NCBI GenBank assembly: GCA_947652115.1
Contig: OX393563.1
Span: 26,175,292-26,239,291, forward strand
Source of the DNA: Blastomussa wellsi
Lineage: Eukaryota > Cnidaria > Anthozoa > Scleractinia > Plerogyridae
DNA length: 64,000 nt
Reading direction: 5' to 3'
The position numbers and the translations under genes were made by a program. Of this stretch, positions 1 to 10,580 are shown one piece after another; position 1 is the stretch's first letter, and every line of letters starts with the position of its first letter. The notes under the pieces are model-generated. The model made no database searches, was not told the DNA's origin, and worked only from the letters and a program-made list of their open reading frames with translations.

Positions 1-519
1 ATACTTCATTGTCATTAGCGAAGCGTTAAAAAATATATTTAAGCATTGCGCCGGCACCATTTATAATTATTCATAAAGTATATTAATATTCAACACACCA
101 GTATGTCATCCTTCTTCCATTGAATTTCTTTCGTTTATTCGATCACTGGCCTTGCTGGGTTACATTACATTTCTTTATTGCAATTTTTGATTAAAAACCT
201 GAAATCTGGACAGTACATGGCATTCGGCACGTTAAGAGTTGCTTACCCTACTTGTCGAGACGAAACAGCTCGCCTACCCTACCTCCACACCGAGACAGCT
301 CGGGTAGGATCACATAAACGGTTGGCGGAATTTTTCAACATTTTAGTGAAGAGTTAGCTCGCCCAGAGTAACTCGGGGGAGGCTTGTCTCGGGTACCAGA
401 GGCCATATAAATGGGGCCTAAGAATCCCTTCATTTTTAGATCAAGAACGAGTATACCCTCACTTACGTCACTAGCCCCCTCTGCGAAAAGTGATTTCTTG
501 AAACTGGAATTGTCGAGGG
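1..519. other. Non-coding stretch
   Basis: No gene is recognised. Short repeats of a GAGAC...ACAGCTCG...TACCCTACC type occur around 245-310. Open frames here are short and lack domain signals. Confidence 0.6.
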
Positions 520-1279
520 TAAGGCCTAGTTTATACGTCGAATTTAATTCAGACGAATTCAATTCAAATTAAATTCGTCGATCAGTCGACGATGAGTCGA
601 CGGGTGATTTAGACGTCGAATTTCTAACACAAATTTATTTTTTTTACCCGGGCTTCCATACCCGAGCCTTCACAATTTATCTGTTAACCAGCGGTGAATT
701 AAAAAAAACGCATGAAACACGCAGATTACGTGGATAAATAAATATAAAATGGCAAGGGTCTTTGTTGAAAGGTTCGTTTTGCCCAGTAGCCCCAGCACGC
801 GGCAGGCAACGGTACACACTTATGTTTGCCTCCATCTCAACGTCTCTTCGTACTCTTCAACAATCGAGCATTCCAATAAAACACATTCACTTTTTCCACA
901 AGATATGCATGAATACTTTGTATTCCTCTAACAAATTGTGCACGCGAACGGCAACTTTTTCCGCCACAAAGCAAAGCGGGAAAGACGCGGGAAAAAGTGA
1001 GAACGAAGGAACTGTTTGCGCATGCGACATGAACGAAATGTACCACGGACTCAAAGGATATACATTATAGATAAATTTTAATAATGTATACATTTAATTC
1101 GGTGCGTCTGTATCCGTCCTAGCCAGACGGATAAAACGTCTTGGACGAATTTAATTCATCCGACGAATGTAATTCGATTTATACGTCGCTCAATCGTCGA
1201 ATTAAATTACCAGCAGGTCCTTGAATTAAATTCGTCTGAATTAAATTCGATGATTGTGCGAGGTATAAACAGGGCCTAA
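520..1279. mobile_element. Non-autonomous DNA transposon with inverted repeats (MITE-like)
   Basis: The left end (AAGGCCTAGTTTATAC, from about 521) matches the reverse complement of the right end (GTATAAACAGGGCCT, near 1263-1277). Inside both ends the same AATTTAATTCAGACGAATT string recurs in inverted order, so the terminal repeats run for at least 50 bases with mismatches. TAA lies next to both ends, which would fit a three-base target duplication of the Harbinger type (inference). No transposase frame is present. The short open frames at 749-1093 are inside the element and look spurious. Confidence 0.65.
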
Positions 1280-1926
1280 CTGAGCTGGTGTCTTTTTCTG
1301 ATTTATAAGCAGTTTCGATTTTATTTTGAGGTATGCCTCACAGAACTGAACTGCGAAATCTTCAGGTGGGATTCATTTGAATTAAAAATTATTTTTTAAT
1401 TATATTCAACTTTCAATGTCACCTTTGCACGCGTTTGGAGAAGAAATGTAAAATAGAGGCAGAGTGATCATCAACGTTGATTCCTGTATTGCTAGTTCTC
1501 GTTGTTGTCGCTTTCCAAACGATGGTTCAGCTTCTAGTAAAATGACCGCTTGGCTTTGATGTGCGAAAATTTGGCCCGCCACTCTGAGGTAGCGTATTGC
1601 GCTTTATTACCGCTTTGCTTTTGGTTTTTGAAGTTGTTCTGCATGAATTAGTATTCAGCTAGCTACATTCCATTCTCGCTATTCTAGATAAGTCATTCGG
1701 TTTAGTTCGGGCCATTTTGAACTTTAGATCAGTTTTAGATGATAGCAACATGATTTCGAGCTTTAGATACCACACTGAATCGATCATAGACTTTTACCGA
1801 GCTTTGTTCTGTACAAACTTTTAGACCGCATTGTTCAGAATTTTAAAATGCACTGTTTTGGGAATTGAATTTGGTGTGTTGCTTTTCTCTTTTTCGAAGG
1901 TTTGTTCTTTTTCCTACTTTGCTTAG

Positions 1927-2009
1927 ATGCCGAGATGAAGGATGGCGTTCGAGAAGGGCTTCACATTAAGTGCAAGAAGGAGGAGAAGTTCGAGTTTGTG
2001 AGCAAATAA
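1927..2009 (+). CDS. Weak candidate terminal exon
   Basis: A pyrimidine-rich acceptor (CCTACTTTGCTTAG) is followed by an open block of 26 codons in one frame only, reading AEMKDGVREGLHIKCKKEE and ending in TAA at 2007-2009. The peptide is lysine- and glutamate-rich. No family is recognised and no upstream partner exon could be joined with confidence, so this may be chance. Confidence 0.15.
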
Positions 2010-2416
2010 TATGTTAATTGTTAATAATGTTAATAATTGTTGTTGTACGTAATGATTAAGCGGCAAATATGCAAATATACTGTATTTAGTATTACGACTG
2101 ATTAAAATTCAAGTTTCTTGATCAGTGTTTTCATCAGTTTTTGAACTAACTGGATTAATCTTGATCTAGATTTTCATTGGGTATCAAGATACATGCACCT
2201 GACCAAAATGGGGCACTCCGATTGGCTTATTACCGTATGAATAATTAATGAGTTTGACAAAGTTTTGTATAAAATTTCCAAGGAAGAATGAATATGTCAG
2301 TGTCAGATCGAGTCCAGTCAGTGATGCGACCTGCAAACTCGGTAGCGCTTTACTGATGAATTATATTTATTTTTATTGACTCATCACTCGATTGATCCAT
2401 ATCTTTCTCATTTTAG

Positions 2417-2469
2417 TTTGCAAATTGATAGCAAACTACGTGATCTTAAAGAGCTGGGAACTCCAGCAG
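2417..2469 (+). CDS. Weak candidate internal exon
   Basis: A 53-base block lies between an acceptor (TTCTCATTTTAG) and a donor (GTATGC). It is open in one frame, reading LQIDSKLRDLKELGTPAG. It follows the stop-bearing block at 1927-2009, so the two cannot be consecutive exons of one simple transcript. Function unknown. Confidence 0.12.
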
Positions 2470-5243
2470 GTATGCATAAAATAATTACATTATTGGTAAA
2501 TCTATAATGATTTGTCTTATTATTCATGTTTTGATCACCGGTTTCGTTAAGTAAAAATAAAGCGGGCAAAGTACGTTGCATAACAAATTTCTCGTTAGGC
2601 ATTTGAATATCTAATGAGAAATCTGATGTCCGACTGTTTTCCTGCCCATTTTGATCTAGCATCAGCTGGAGGTATACCGCAGTTGATATTACTCGTTTGC
2701 GTATCTGGCAGCACGTTCTCCCGGGAAAATTTTTGTCCTATCCTGGTATTTTGAGTCATTCCCTGCAGACAAGCGGTTGACCAATTTAATAAAAAAAACT
2801 CAGGCTGATTCATCGCCTATTAAACCTGGTTTGGAATTGTATTGCATATATTCGTGCTTACTGAGGTTCATTCATCCGAACGTTTCCGCTCACGAAACTA
2901 TTCGTACGAGCCATTTCCTTTCCCTCCCGAATTTCCCTCCCTCTCGTAACCGTGGCAAGGTATTGGCCAATAGAAATGGAGTATTTGGCTAATCTTGTTT
3001 TTTTTTCATCTTTAAAAGGAAAATGGCAAGCATAGGAGGTCTAGGATATCAGGGAAACGTGGTGTGCAAGTGATGGAACACTTGACATGAAATATAGGTC
3101 AGTCCTTTTAAATCTCTTTGACTTACAAAGTGACTTCAAATACAAGGAAAACCTTATAATAGCTAAAGGATTTACGAAGTGTGATGCCCCGGCACTGCAT
3201 TCTGCTGCGTCAACCTCTTCTTGATTTGGAACCCATGAAACCTTTCTAAAACATTTCAGCTTTAACAACATGAACGTTTTCAAGAAATGTGTCTTATTAT
3301 TGAAAGTGATATTGTAGCTTCAGGGGAGAAAGAAAATGCAATGAGCTGCTGATGTGTATATTAGTGGATGGAAGTTAACAACAGGTCAGTTCTTGCTCTT
3401 AAATAAACTTGGTGATAATCCTGTCCGGCTTTAACTAGTAGAACACCAAGCCTACTTCCCCCCCCCCCCCCCCCCCTTCCACCCCTACAAACCCCAAACC
3501 CCTCAGCGTGGTAGCCTCGCGATCTTCCTTTTATTAAATAAAGCGGAAAGATAATTATAAAAGAACTGTCAAGATTGTACACAGGTCCTGACATTTATTG
3601 AATATCTATATTTTTATTTTTACGTCCATGCAGCAAAAGACGCAAAGAGTACATGAATAGGATACTGGATAGGATACTGCAGAACTGGGGTATTGCATCA
3701 ACTGATAGGTCAGTAGTTACTCTTGCTTGGCTGTGTAAAAATTGATCAACAAACGTTCTTATAATAACAATACTTTGTCATGCAGACTGGAAATCGTTAA
3801 CTAGAACGCAAAGAAACATAACGATGAAAGACAATGCCATAGAAAATACAGCCAATCAGAACACAGGAATTGAAGCTGCAACAGTATTACACCCAACTTT
3901 CCCATTGTATGGCGCGATCTTTTCCTCACTGCCCGTGAATCCTGTATATTGCATCTGGTATAAAATGGCTATGAAACAATTTCGTGTGGTATACCATGCA
4001 GCATCACACATGCCTTGGAATAAAGGTTTATTTCTTGCGAAAATAAGGGGCTCGTGAGATGATCCATGGTATACCACTCGAAAACGTTACATAACCAGTA
4101 TATACCTGCCCACTATACTGATTTACATGCACGCTTCCAATTTGCCTCACAGAATTTTAGAGATTCATTTATAGTTGAACTGATCATTCTTTGATCTAGC
4201 ATCGAAAATTTATAAGGAATGTTTGACTTATTTATTCTTCTTAACAGCAACAAAAGCCAATCAGAAAACGTATTGGATTTTTATTCGTGGAGTTGATGGA
4301 ATACTTTCCGAGTAAGAAGCCACTGAATGGCACTGAGGCCACAGGAACTGAACCCTTATTCTACAACGTCATTAATCAACCATGACAGATTCGCCATATT
4401 CATTATTTATTTCGAATTATCTCTACCAAGAGTGATCAATATCGAATTTCTCCTTGAATTTCCATAGCTTCTCAGGCGTAAAGGTAACAAGAAAAAAGCA
4501 AATCATAAAGCCTGGAAAAAAATGCCGCTAAAAGAAAAAAGACCAAAATGTGCGTTCACCGTTGGATTCCTCTAATTATTGCTTTGAGAAAGAAGAAAGG
4601 CATGAGAAAGAGACTAGAGGAGGCGCGGTGTGACTAGATTATAACTGCAACTGCAGAGTTTGATACTGAGAAGCCAATACCTTAAACAACAAGGAAGCTT
4701 CTCCATAAAGAAATTACTATTGCTCACTTTCCAGTTACAACCTGAGTAAAAACGTAAGAGCTGCTGTCTGAAAAAATCAAATATCGCTGGAAAGGACGAA
4801 TTTCCTGTTATTCTACCCAACTGCTCCGTTTACTGTTTGACCTACAGCACTAACTATTTTCAACGAATGACTTTGGAAATCTGGTTTGCTAACTTAGAAC
4901 AAAATCCTCTCCACAGATACAACAACTACCGGCACCGTACAAAGAACTAGTTTACGACATGGGCATAACAAACAGACCGAATAGAATGATCTAATTTTAC
5001 CTACGGATCGAAATTAAACCGACCAATCACGACCGACGACATCAACGGCTCGAGTCTCACAGCCAATAATACCAAGGCCAAACTCTTTGTAATGTATGCC
5101 TATCATTTGGAGCGCTTGATAATTATGCGAGCCTGGTTTTTATTGTGTATTCAAGAGCCACCATCTTGAAAGTTGTAACTTAGAGCAGTCAGGCCTAAAG
5201 TTGTGTTTCTCAATGCGTCAGAATCGAGATCAACCATCAAGAA

Positions 5244-6103
5244 TGGATTTAACCGGAGTACAGTGTCCTCAAATGGACTAGGACGCAGAACATTTACCAG
5301 AACGCTGGAAACGCTTCCGACAACACGTGGAACTCGTGTTCAGTGTTCCGCTCGCTGCAAAGAAAGAGGAATAAAAGTGTAGTTATTTGCTGATATGGTG
5401 TGGCGAGAAAGGACGAGACATTGCCAACACTTTGAGCGATGTTACTGAGAACGATGTTACTGAAGACGTATTTTGAGAGATTTGCGAATCATGTGGAACC
5501 GAAATGCAATCCAGTATTTTCCCGTTACAAGTTTCACAAAAGAATACATGCAGAGTCAGAAACGGGAGAACAGTTCGTAACGGACCTGAAGCTTCTGGTG
5601 AGAGATTGTTCCTTCAAGGAACCCTACGAGATGATCCGTGACAGAACTGTTTTTGGGACAAACTCTCGTAAGATCAGAGAAAGGTTAATTAACGAAGGTA
5701 AAGAACTGACCCTTGACAAGGCCGTAGACATTGCCCGAACACATGAAATGTCACAATCACAAATGAAGTCAATGAAGGCAGGCGATGAAGCGTGCACAGT
5801 GTCAATGGAGATCAGCGATCCAGAAATGATCCTCCAAGGCTACCAACGGAGCCGCTACAGCGGAAAGACCTACGCAAAGGATTTATGTCCAGCCATGGGG
5901 AAAACGTGCCTAAAGTAAAAGCAAACCACTTCGCCAACATGTGTAAAACACGAGACCAGAAAGTACACGAGGTCAGTGATAAGCCTTACCAAGTAAGTGA
6001 CAGTTTTTGTAGATTCTATCTAAAAAGATGTCAACCAAATCAATCAAGTGTTTGTAGACATTTAGATTGGAATCAAGAAGATACCAGTAAGTTCCAAGCT
6101 TGA
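5244..6103 (+). pseudogene. gag: Ty3/Gypsy gag, decayed
   Basis: The reading starts at ATG 5244 (MDLTGVQ...), meets an early in-frame TAG near 5278, and shifts frame before the 5439-5918 block. That block carries the Gypsy capsid-type strings KTYFERFANHVEPKCNPVF, GEQFVTDLKLLVRDC and FGTNSRKIRERLINEG, which are characteristic of gag proteins of animal Ty3/Gypsy elements (established knowledge). After another shift, a Cys/His-poor remnant of the nucleocapsid region runs to about 6090. At least two stops and two frameshifts make it non-functional. No LTR or primer-binding site was recognised upstream. Confidence 0.8.
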
Positions 6104-7713
6104 TACTGGGGCCTAAGTGAATGTTATTCCTTTACATACTTTTCACCAACTTGAGTGTAATAATCTAGAGAGCACGACACAGAGGCTGTTTGGCTATGGT
6201 GGCAAACCCCTCAAGGTGGAAGGGAAGTGCACTTTAGCTTGTTCATACAAAGGAACACAGGGGCAACACCATTTCTATGTAGTGTCTACGCAGGCACCTC
6301 CAACACTGGGATTATCACCGTGCTTATCACTAAACCTGATTCACCTAGTACTCTCTCTAGAAGAAAGACAGGGCAGTGACATTCTCTTCCAGACCCCAGG
6401 AGACATATTAACTGAGTACAAAGATGTGTTTGAAGGTTTGGGGTCATTTCCTGGAGTACAAAAATTCCAACTTGAACCTGACGTCGACCCTGTAATTCAT
6501 CTTCCGCGAAAAGTCCCAATAGCCCTCCGGAAAAAGAGTTGGAGAGAATAGAGAGTTTGGAAGTTGTTGCAAAAGTGACGGAACCCACCGACTGGGTTAA
6601 CTCAATCGCAACTCCTGAGAAATAACGCACAGTTGCTTTGCGAGTGTGCTTAGATGCACGAGATCTGAGCAAGGCTGTAAAGCGAGAGCATTATCCTCTA
6701 CCGACCCTGGAGGAATTGACAATTATGTTGCCGGATGCTAAGAGTTTCGGTGTCCTGGATGCCACTTCAGGTTACTGGCAAATAAAGCTCGACGAGGAAA
6801 GCTCCTTTTTAACCACTTTCAACAAACCGTTTGGGCGTTACCGTTTCACCAGAATGCCATTCGGCATACAATAGGCACAAGAGGTGTTCAAGAAGACCAT
6901 GAGCATGGCATTTGAAGGCATTAATGGGTGCAAATCCATCATTGATGATATCCTTGTCTAGGGATCGTCCAAGCAAGAACATGACCAGAATCTGAGAAAA
7001 GTCCTAGAACGCAAACGAGAAGTTGGGATCAAGTGGAATGCGGGAAAATGGTCATGTAATATCTGCCATCCAAGAGATGGAGCCACCAAGAAACAAACAA
7101 CAACTCGAGACCCTACTTGGAATGGTGAATTATTTGGCTAAATTCGTACCAAACCTGGCAGAGACCACTGCACCTATGGGAAGCCTACTAATGAAAGATT
7201 CAGAGATTGAATGTGCACAGCAAACTGCTTTCGACAAAATGAAGCTGCTAATTACTTCAGCGAGAACCCTAGCGTACTACGATGTAAAGAAGGAAGTGAC
7301 ACTAGAAGTCGATGCATCTAAACATGGTTTAGGCGCCGTGCTCATGCAGGAAGGAAAACCCGTCGCCTATACGTTAAAATCTTTGAGACCCGCAGAACAG
7401 GAGTATGCCCATATAGAAAAGGAGATGTATGCAATAATATTTGGCACGAAGCGCTTCCATCACTACATTTACGGCAGAAATGTTACAGTCACACACGTTG
7501 TCCCGTCTGAATCTCAATGAAGTTGATGACACACACGAAGCTTTTGATGCCCAAGTTCACTTAGTCGTGACGAATTTGCCAATCTCTGACCAAACAATTT
7601 CGGACCTACAAGCCAGTACTGCATCGGATCCCGACATGCAGCAGCTTATCGCCGTCATCAAAGAGGGGTGGCCAGATCACCGAAACAGTTTTCCACCATC
7701 AGTAAACCCCTTC
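6080..7713 (+). pseudogene. pol: Ty3/Gypsy pol (protease, RT, RNase H), truncated before integrase
   Basis: An aspartic protease active-site string DTGA (6102-6113) is followed at once by a TAA stop. Reverse transcriptase follows: VCLDARDLSKAVKREHYPLPT near 6641, the SGYWQIKLDEES and FGRYRFTRMPFGIQ block ending in a stop at 6872-6874, and the catalytic IIDDILV near 6937-6957, again followed by a stop. RNase H is visible at 7023-7520, with VTLEVDASKHGLGAVLMQEGKPVAY and a TVTH string in place of the usual TDHKPL. Several stops and frame changes show old decay. The linker SDPDMQQLIAVIKEGWPDHR before integrase reads up to about 7700. Then the sequence switches abruptly to the GC-richer Rep element, and no integrase domain or 3' LTR appears on either side of it. 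Confidence 0.88.
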
Positions 7714-7816
7714 TTCTGTTTTTCGGCACCCAAATTTTCGGCAACTTTTCCATTGCCACAAGCCAGACCACTTTTACGTCGCCCAATAAGAGAAGGGTTG
7801 CCGAAAGTAAACAAGA

Positions 7817-9594
7817 ATGTCTTCGCAACAGCTAGTGGATTTCGACAACGGAACAGTGGTTCCACATCCTTCAAATATTGTAGCTTCGTTTTTCTCCGGG
7901 GCCAAAAACGAAGGCACAACACCCCCACCCCTCGCAACACCCGCTGCAAACGACGAAGTAGAAAAACAGGAAGTTGCAGCGACGAACGTCGACGACGCGA
8001 CCAAAACAAACCTTCGAAAGCATGACCAAAGACGAAGCCACAACACCCCTCGCAACTTCCGCTGCAAACGACGAAGTGGAAAAACAGGAAGTTACAGCGA
8101 CGAACGTCGACGACGCGACAAGACAAACCTTCGATAGTATGGGTCTGCGGTGCGAGAAATCTGTTGCCTACCACCTGCTACTCGAAAACGCGTACGAAAG
8201 CAATCTTCTGGCCGACATCGCCAAGGTCGACTATCTTGCAGGGAACCAAGGTCGCACGAACCTTCGGCCATTGGCTGGTCTTTCGCCTTTCGTCGACGAC
8301 ATCTTCGTATTTGACTATCTTTCCAGAGAGGAGTGCGTCTACAAGAGAGGAAAAATCTCCTGCCACGAGGGCCCATAAGGCGTGGCAAAAATTGTCGTGT
8401 CAAACATCGCAATAGCTTTGGAAAATGTCTTGGGGAAACGCAACACAACAAACATCGTCCACACAGTGTGGCAAGGGAAAGTTGAAAACAGCGCAATCCG
8501 CGCCACCATCGAGAGAATCGAGAAAAACACCTGGCACAGGGCAAAAAGAAGCTGGTTTGATCTACACCCCGGGGAAGAGATCGCCGGCTATTTCGTGGCA
8601 AAATGCGACGTTTCCGAAGTCCCAATGGAAGAGTTGCACCAGGCGCTGCCGGTTTTCGCAAATCGTCTGGTCGGAGGCTTCGGCTACGATATCTACTCCA
8701 TCGACTATACACAAGACTTTTCGGGCACTTTGGATCGCAAAACTCTTGTGGACTACCTTGGATTCGAAACGACAGGAAGTTTGTCCGTCGCAATGGGAGA
8801 AAATAGCCCCCGGCTCCTGGACAACATCGCCAGCGTCGGGGAGCACTGCTGCACCTGGCTCGAGACCACAGAACAACAACAAACCACAACCACCCGAAAC
8901 TAGATCTACAACAAAGTCGTTTCGAAATTCGAGGCAGGAGAAATCCGCGAGCCTGTTGGCGGGCACCTGGCAGAATACGCCGACTGCCCCAACCAGCAGC
9001 TCCGCCAAACATTCTTCCACCCAGACGTGCAAGCCCGAGGTTGTACTCGAATCGAAACCACTTTGTATGGCCTCCCACTCGACGAACTATAGAACGAGAA
9101 AGCTTCCGCCTGCATCGAGAAAGTCTTGGCGCAGGTTTCTGTCGACGGCGAACAACAAGCTCTCTTTGTGGTCCAACCGCCCAGCAAGCAGTGGCAAAAC
9201 CTCGCCGACCACCCTCTTGGGACGAAATGCGAAGAATACGACAAACTTTGCGCAGATCTCACCAAAACCAATTTTTCCAAAGTTTCTGCGCCAGCGAAAA
9301 AAAACGACAGACTTGCTGGCAAGAGAGTACATCTCCAAACGTTTCGCAGCGACAACCTTCCGAAACTCACCGCGGACCATTCTCTTCCTGCTCTCGCTCG
9401 GTGAAGACGGGGAACCGAAAACAGACGAAGAAACCCCAACGCACGGGTACTTTATGGAAAGAGAGATCGAGGCAATGGGAGGCCTCCATGCGCTAGAAAA
9501 AAAGAAAAACCCCATTGCATTGCCGACTTGGGGAGGAGAAAACGACACCGAGCAAGAAAAAAAGCCGCCGTGTTGCCCTGGTGTAGACCGGTGA
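7817..9594 (+). pseudogene. Rep-like replication protein, plus-strand copy, broken
   Basis: Translation begins at ATG 7817 (MSSQQLVDFDNGTVVP). A tandem duplication near 7908-8125 and a stop break the start; the main block reads on in other frames at 8164-8380 and 8382-8903. Key strings are KRSWFDLHPGEEIAGYFVAK, FGYDIYSIDYTQDFSGTLDR (the IDYTQDF part resembles the first motif of rolling-circle initiators), then IYNKVVSKFEAGE and RGCTRIET after a TAG at 8901-8903. An internal deletion near 9213 and a frame change near the A-run at 9297-9304 precede a plausible C-terminal block ending at 9594. The order motif-1-like, IYNK, R-x-E resembles Rep_trans or Replitron-type HUH proteins. This is my reading of the pattern and not a database match. 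The protein acts presumably on element DNA. Confidence 0.45.
7908..8125 (+). repeat. Tandem duplication of about 120 bp inside the Rep N-terminus
   Basis: The segment containing CTCGCAACACCCGCTGCAAA ... GAACGTCGACGACGCGAC occurs twice in a row (about 7908-8028 and 8029-8125 on). The opposite arm of the fold-back has this segment once (about 12000-12095), so the duplication arose in this arm after the copies separated, and it contributes to the frame disruption. Confidence 0.75.
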
Positions 9595-9879
9595 AATCGC
9601 AACAACCAATCCACCTTTGGTGCAGAAAACAAAACTCCCCCGGCAAGCAACAACAAAAAGCTCTCCCAGTCCCCAGTCCAACCATTTTTCTGCAGTCTCT
9701 GCATCGATATGTCCGACAATGTTGGCCGGAATATCTTCCATCGAGGTGCAGAACTTGCCAAGAGCTCTCCATTCCTTCCAGCAGACTTTGTCTTCTTGCT
9801 GCTCGTGCTCTTTCTTTCGGGTATGGAATTGGAAAAGAAAATGTGGCACACAGCCTGGTGGTAGAACCACAAGATCCAT
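9493..9879 (-). CDS. Unknown ORF of the Rep element, 128 aa
   Basis: This minus-strand frame starts at ATG 9879 and reads as plausible protein, with a Lys/Glu-rich stretch (HTRKKEHEQQEDK), then MEDIPANIVGHIDAETAEKW, LDWGLGELFVVACRGSFVF and a hydrophobic end. It lies 40 bases downstream of the coiled-coil ORF on the same strand, which suggests one transcription unit with it. The last 30 or so residues cross the junction with the plus-strand Rep copy and may not be native. Competing frames in this stretch are arginine- and cysteine-rich shadows. No family is recognised. Confidence 0.35.
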   Translation of the reverse strand: MDLVVLPPGCVPHFLFQFHTRKKEHEQQEDKVCWKEWRALGKFCTSMEDIPANIVGHIDAETAEKWLDWGLGELFVVACRGSFVFCTKGGLVVAISPVYTRATRRLFFLLGVVFSSPSRQCNGVFLFF

Positions 9880-9921
9880 TGTTTCTTTGTATATTGCATT
9901 GCATGTTTCTAATTGCGACTA

Positions 9922-10380
9922 CTATCTATACCATTGGACGAATTCGTTTGTCCGCAGGCTGCTGTGGCGGGGTGGCCAACTCCTCCTTTGCGCATTCTGT
10001 TGTTGCCACTCTTCGAATTTCGGTCGCAGTGTTGCATACAGAACAAGGAGGGCAGAACCAATCCCACCAACAATCCCAACAACCTGCACAACACCCACAA
10101 CAGCAGACGTTGCGGCATTGGCGGCGCCCACTATTCTATCTGTTTGCTCTCGAACAGCATTGCCGTTTTTTTCTATGCTCTCCAGGATTCCTTCGCTATT
10201 TTGCTCCAATTCCTCTTCAAACCCCTGCAAATCTTCCACAATCTCCTCCACATCTTCGAAGTGGCTTTCTTGGGTCTCCAAAAACAAATCCATATTTTTC
10301 TGCAGGTCCTGCACGCCGGCCAGGATCTGCGGCAGAAGAACATCCTGCCACTTTTTTCTGCGGTTTCTGCCGGCTTTGCA
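9922..10380 (-). CDS. Coiled-coil protein with C-terminal membrane segment, N-terminus in gap
   Basis: The open frame enters from the N gap and ends at 9922. The visible part (about 150 residues) has a helical, heptad-like acidic region (LQKNMDLFLETQESHFEDVE, then EELEQNSEGILESIEKNGNA), followed by a Gly/Val/Ala-rich hydrophobic segment (VVGVVQVVGIVGGIGSALLV) and a basic tail (RPKFEEWQQQNAQRRSW). This is a coiled coil plus one membrane helix with glycine spacing. It follows the Rep gene on the same strand, so it belongs to the minus-strand copy. Family not recognised; a virion or membrane-associated protein is possible but unproven. Confidence 0.45.
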   Translation of the reverse strand, partial: CKAGRNRRKKWQDVLLPQILAGVQDLQKNMDLFLETQESHFEDVEEIVEDLQGFEEELEQNSEGILESIEKNGNAVREQTDRIVGAANAATSAVVGVVQVVGIVGGIGSALLVLYATLRPKFEEWQQQNAQRRSWPPRHSSLRTNEFVQWYR

Positions 10381-10580
10381 NNNNNNNNNNNNNNNNNNNN
10401 NNNNNNNNNNNNNNNNNNNNNNNNNNNNNNNNNNNNNNNNNNNNNNNNNNNNNNNNNNNNNNNNNNNNNNNNNNNNNNNNNNNNNNNNNNNNNNNNNNNN
10501 NNNNNNNNNNNNNNNNNNNNNNNNNNNNNNNNNNNNNNNNNNNNNNNNNNNNNNNNNNNNNNNNNNNNNNNNNNNNNNNN
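10381..10580. other. Assembly gap (200 N)
   Basis: Exactly 200 unknown bases, the usual placeholder for a gap of unknown size. It interrupts the minus-strand Rep gene after ATLDRCLVLA and hides the start of the coiled-coil ORF. Any frame running through it is not evidence of coding. Confidence 0.99.

Larger units (their letters stand above)
1280..5200. other. Intergenic or intronic DNA
   Basis: AT-rich sequence without a recognisable gene. It holds a 22-base class poly-C run near 3459-3478, three GGTCAGT strings following an AG (about 3100, 3383, 3708), and a few splice-bounded open blocks listed separately. I see no domain-bearing frame. Confidence 0.5.

Noticed and set aside
3459..3478. 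Poly-C run as a regulatory site
   Set aside because: Similar homopolymers occur at 42043 and 48782; no associated gene or motif is visible here.
7677..8174. Arg/Cys-rich minus-strand frame read as a possible viral core protein
   Set aside because: It is antisense to the Rep N-terminus, and its arginine runs come from CGACGACG repeats.
8092..9078. Long minus-strand frames across the plus-strand Rep copy (and plus-strand frames across the minus copy at 10750-11640)
   Set aside because: They mirror the Rep gene, are extremely rich in Arg/Cys/Ser, and recur in inverted order only because the copies do.
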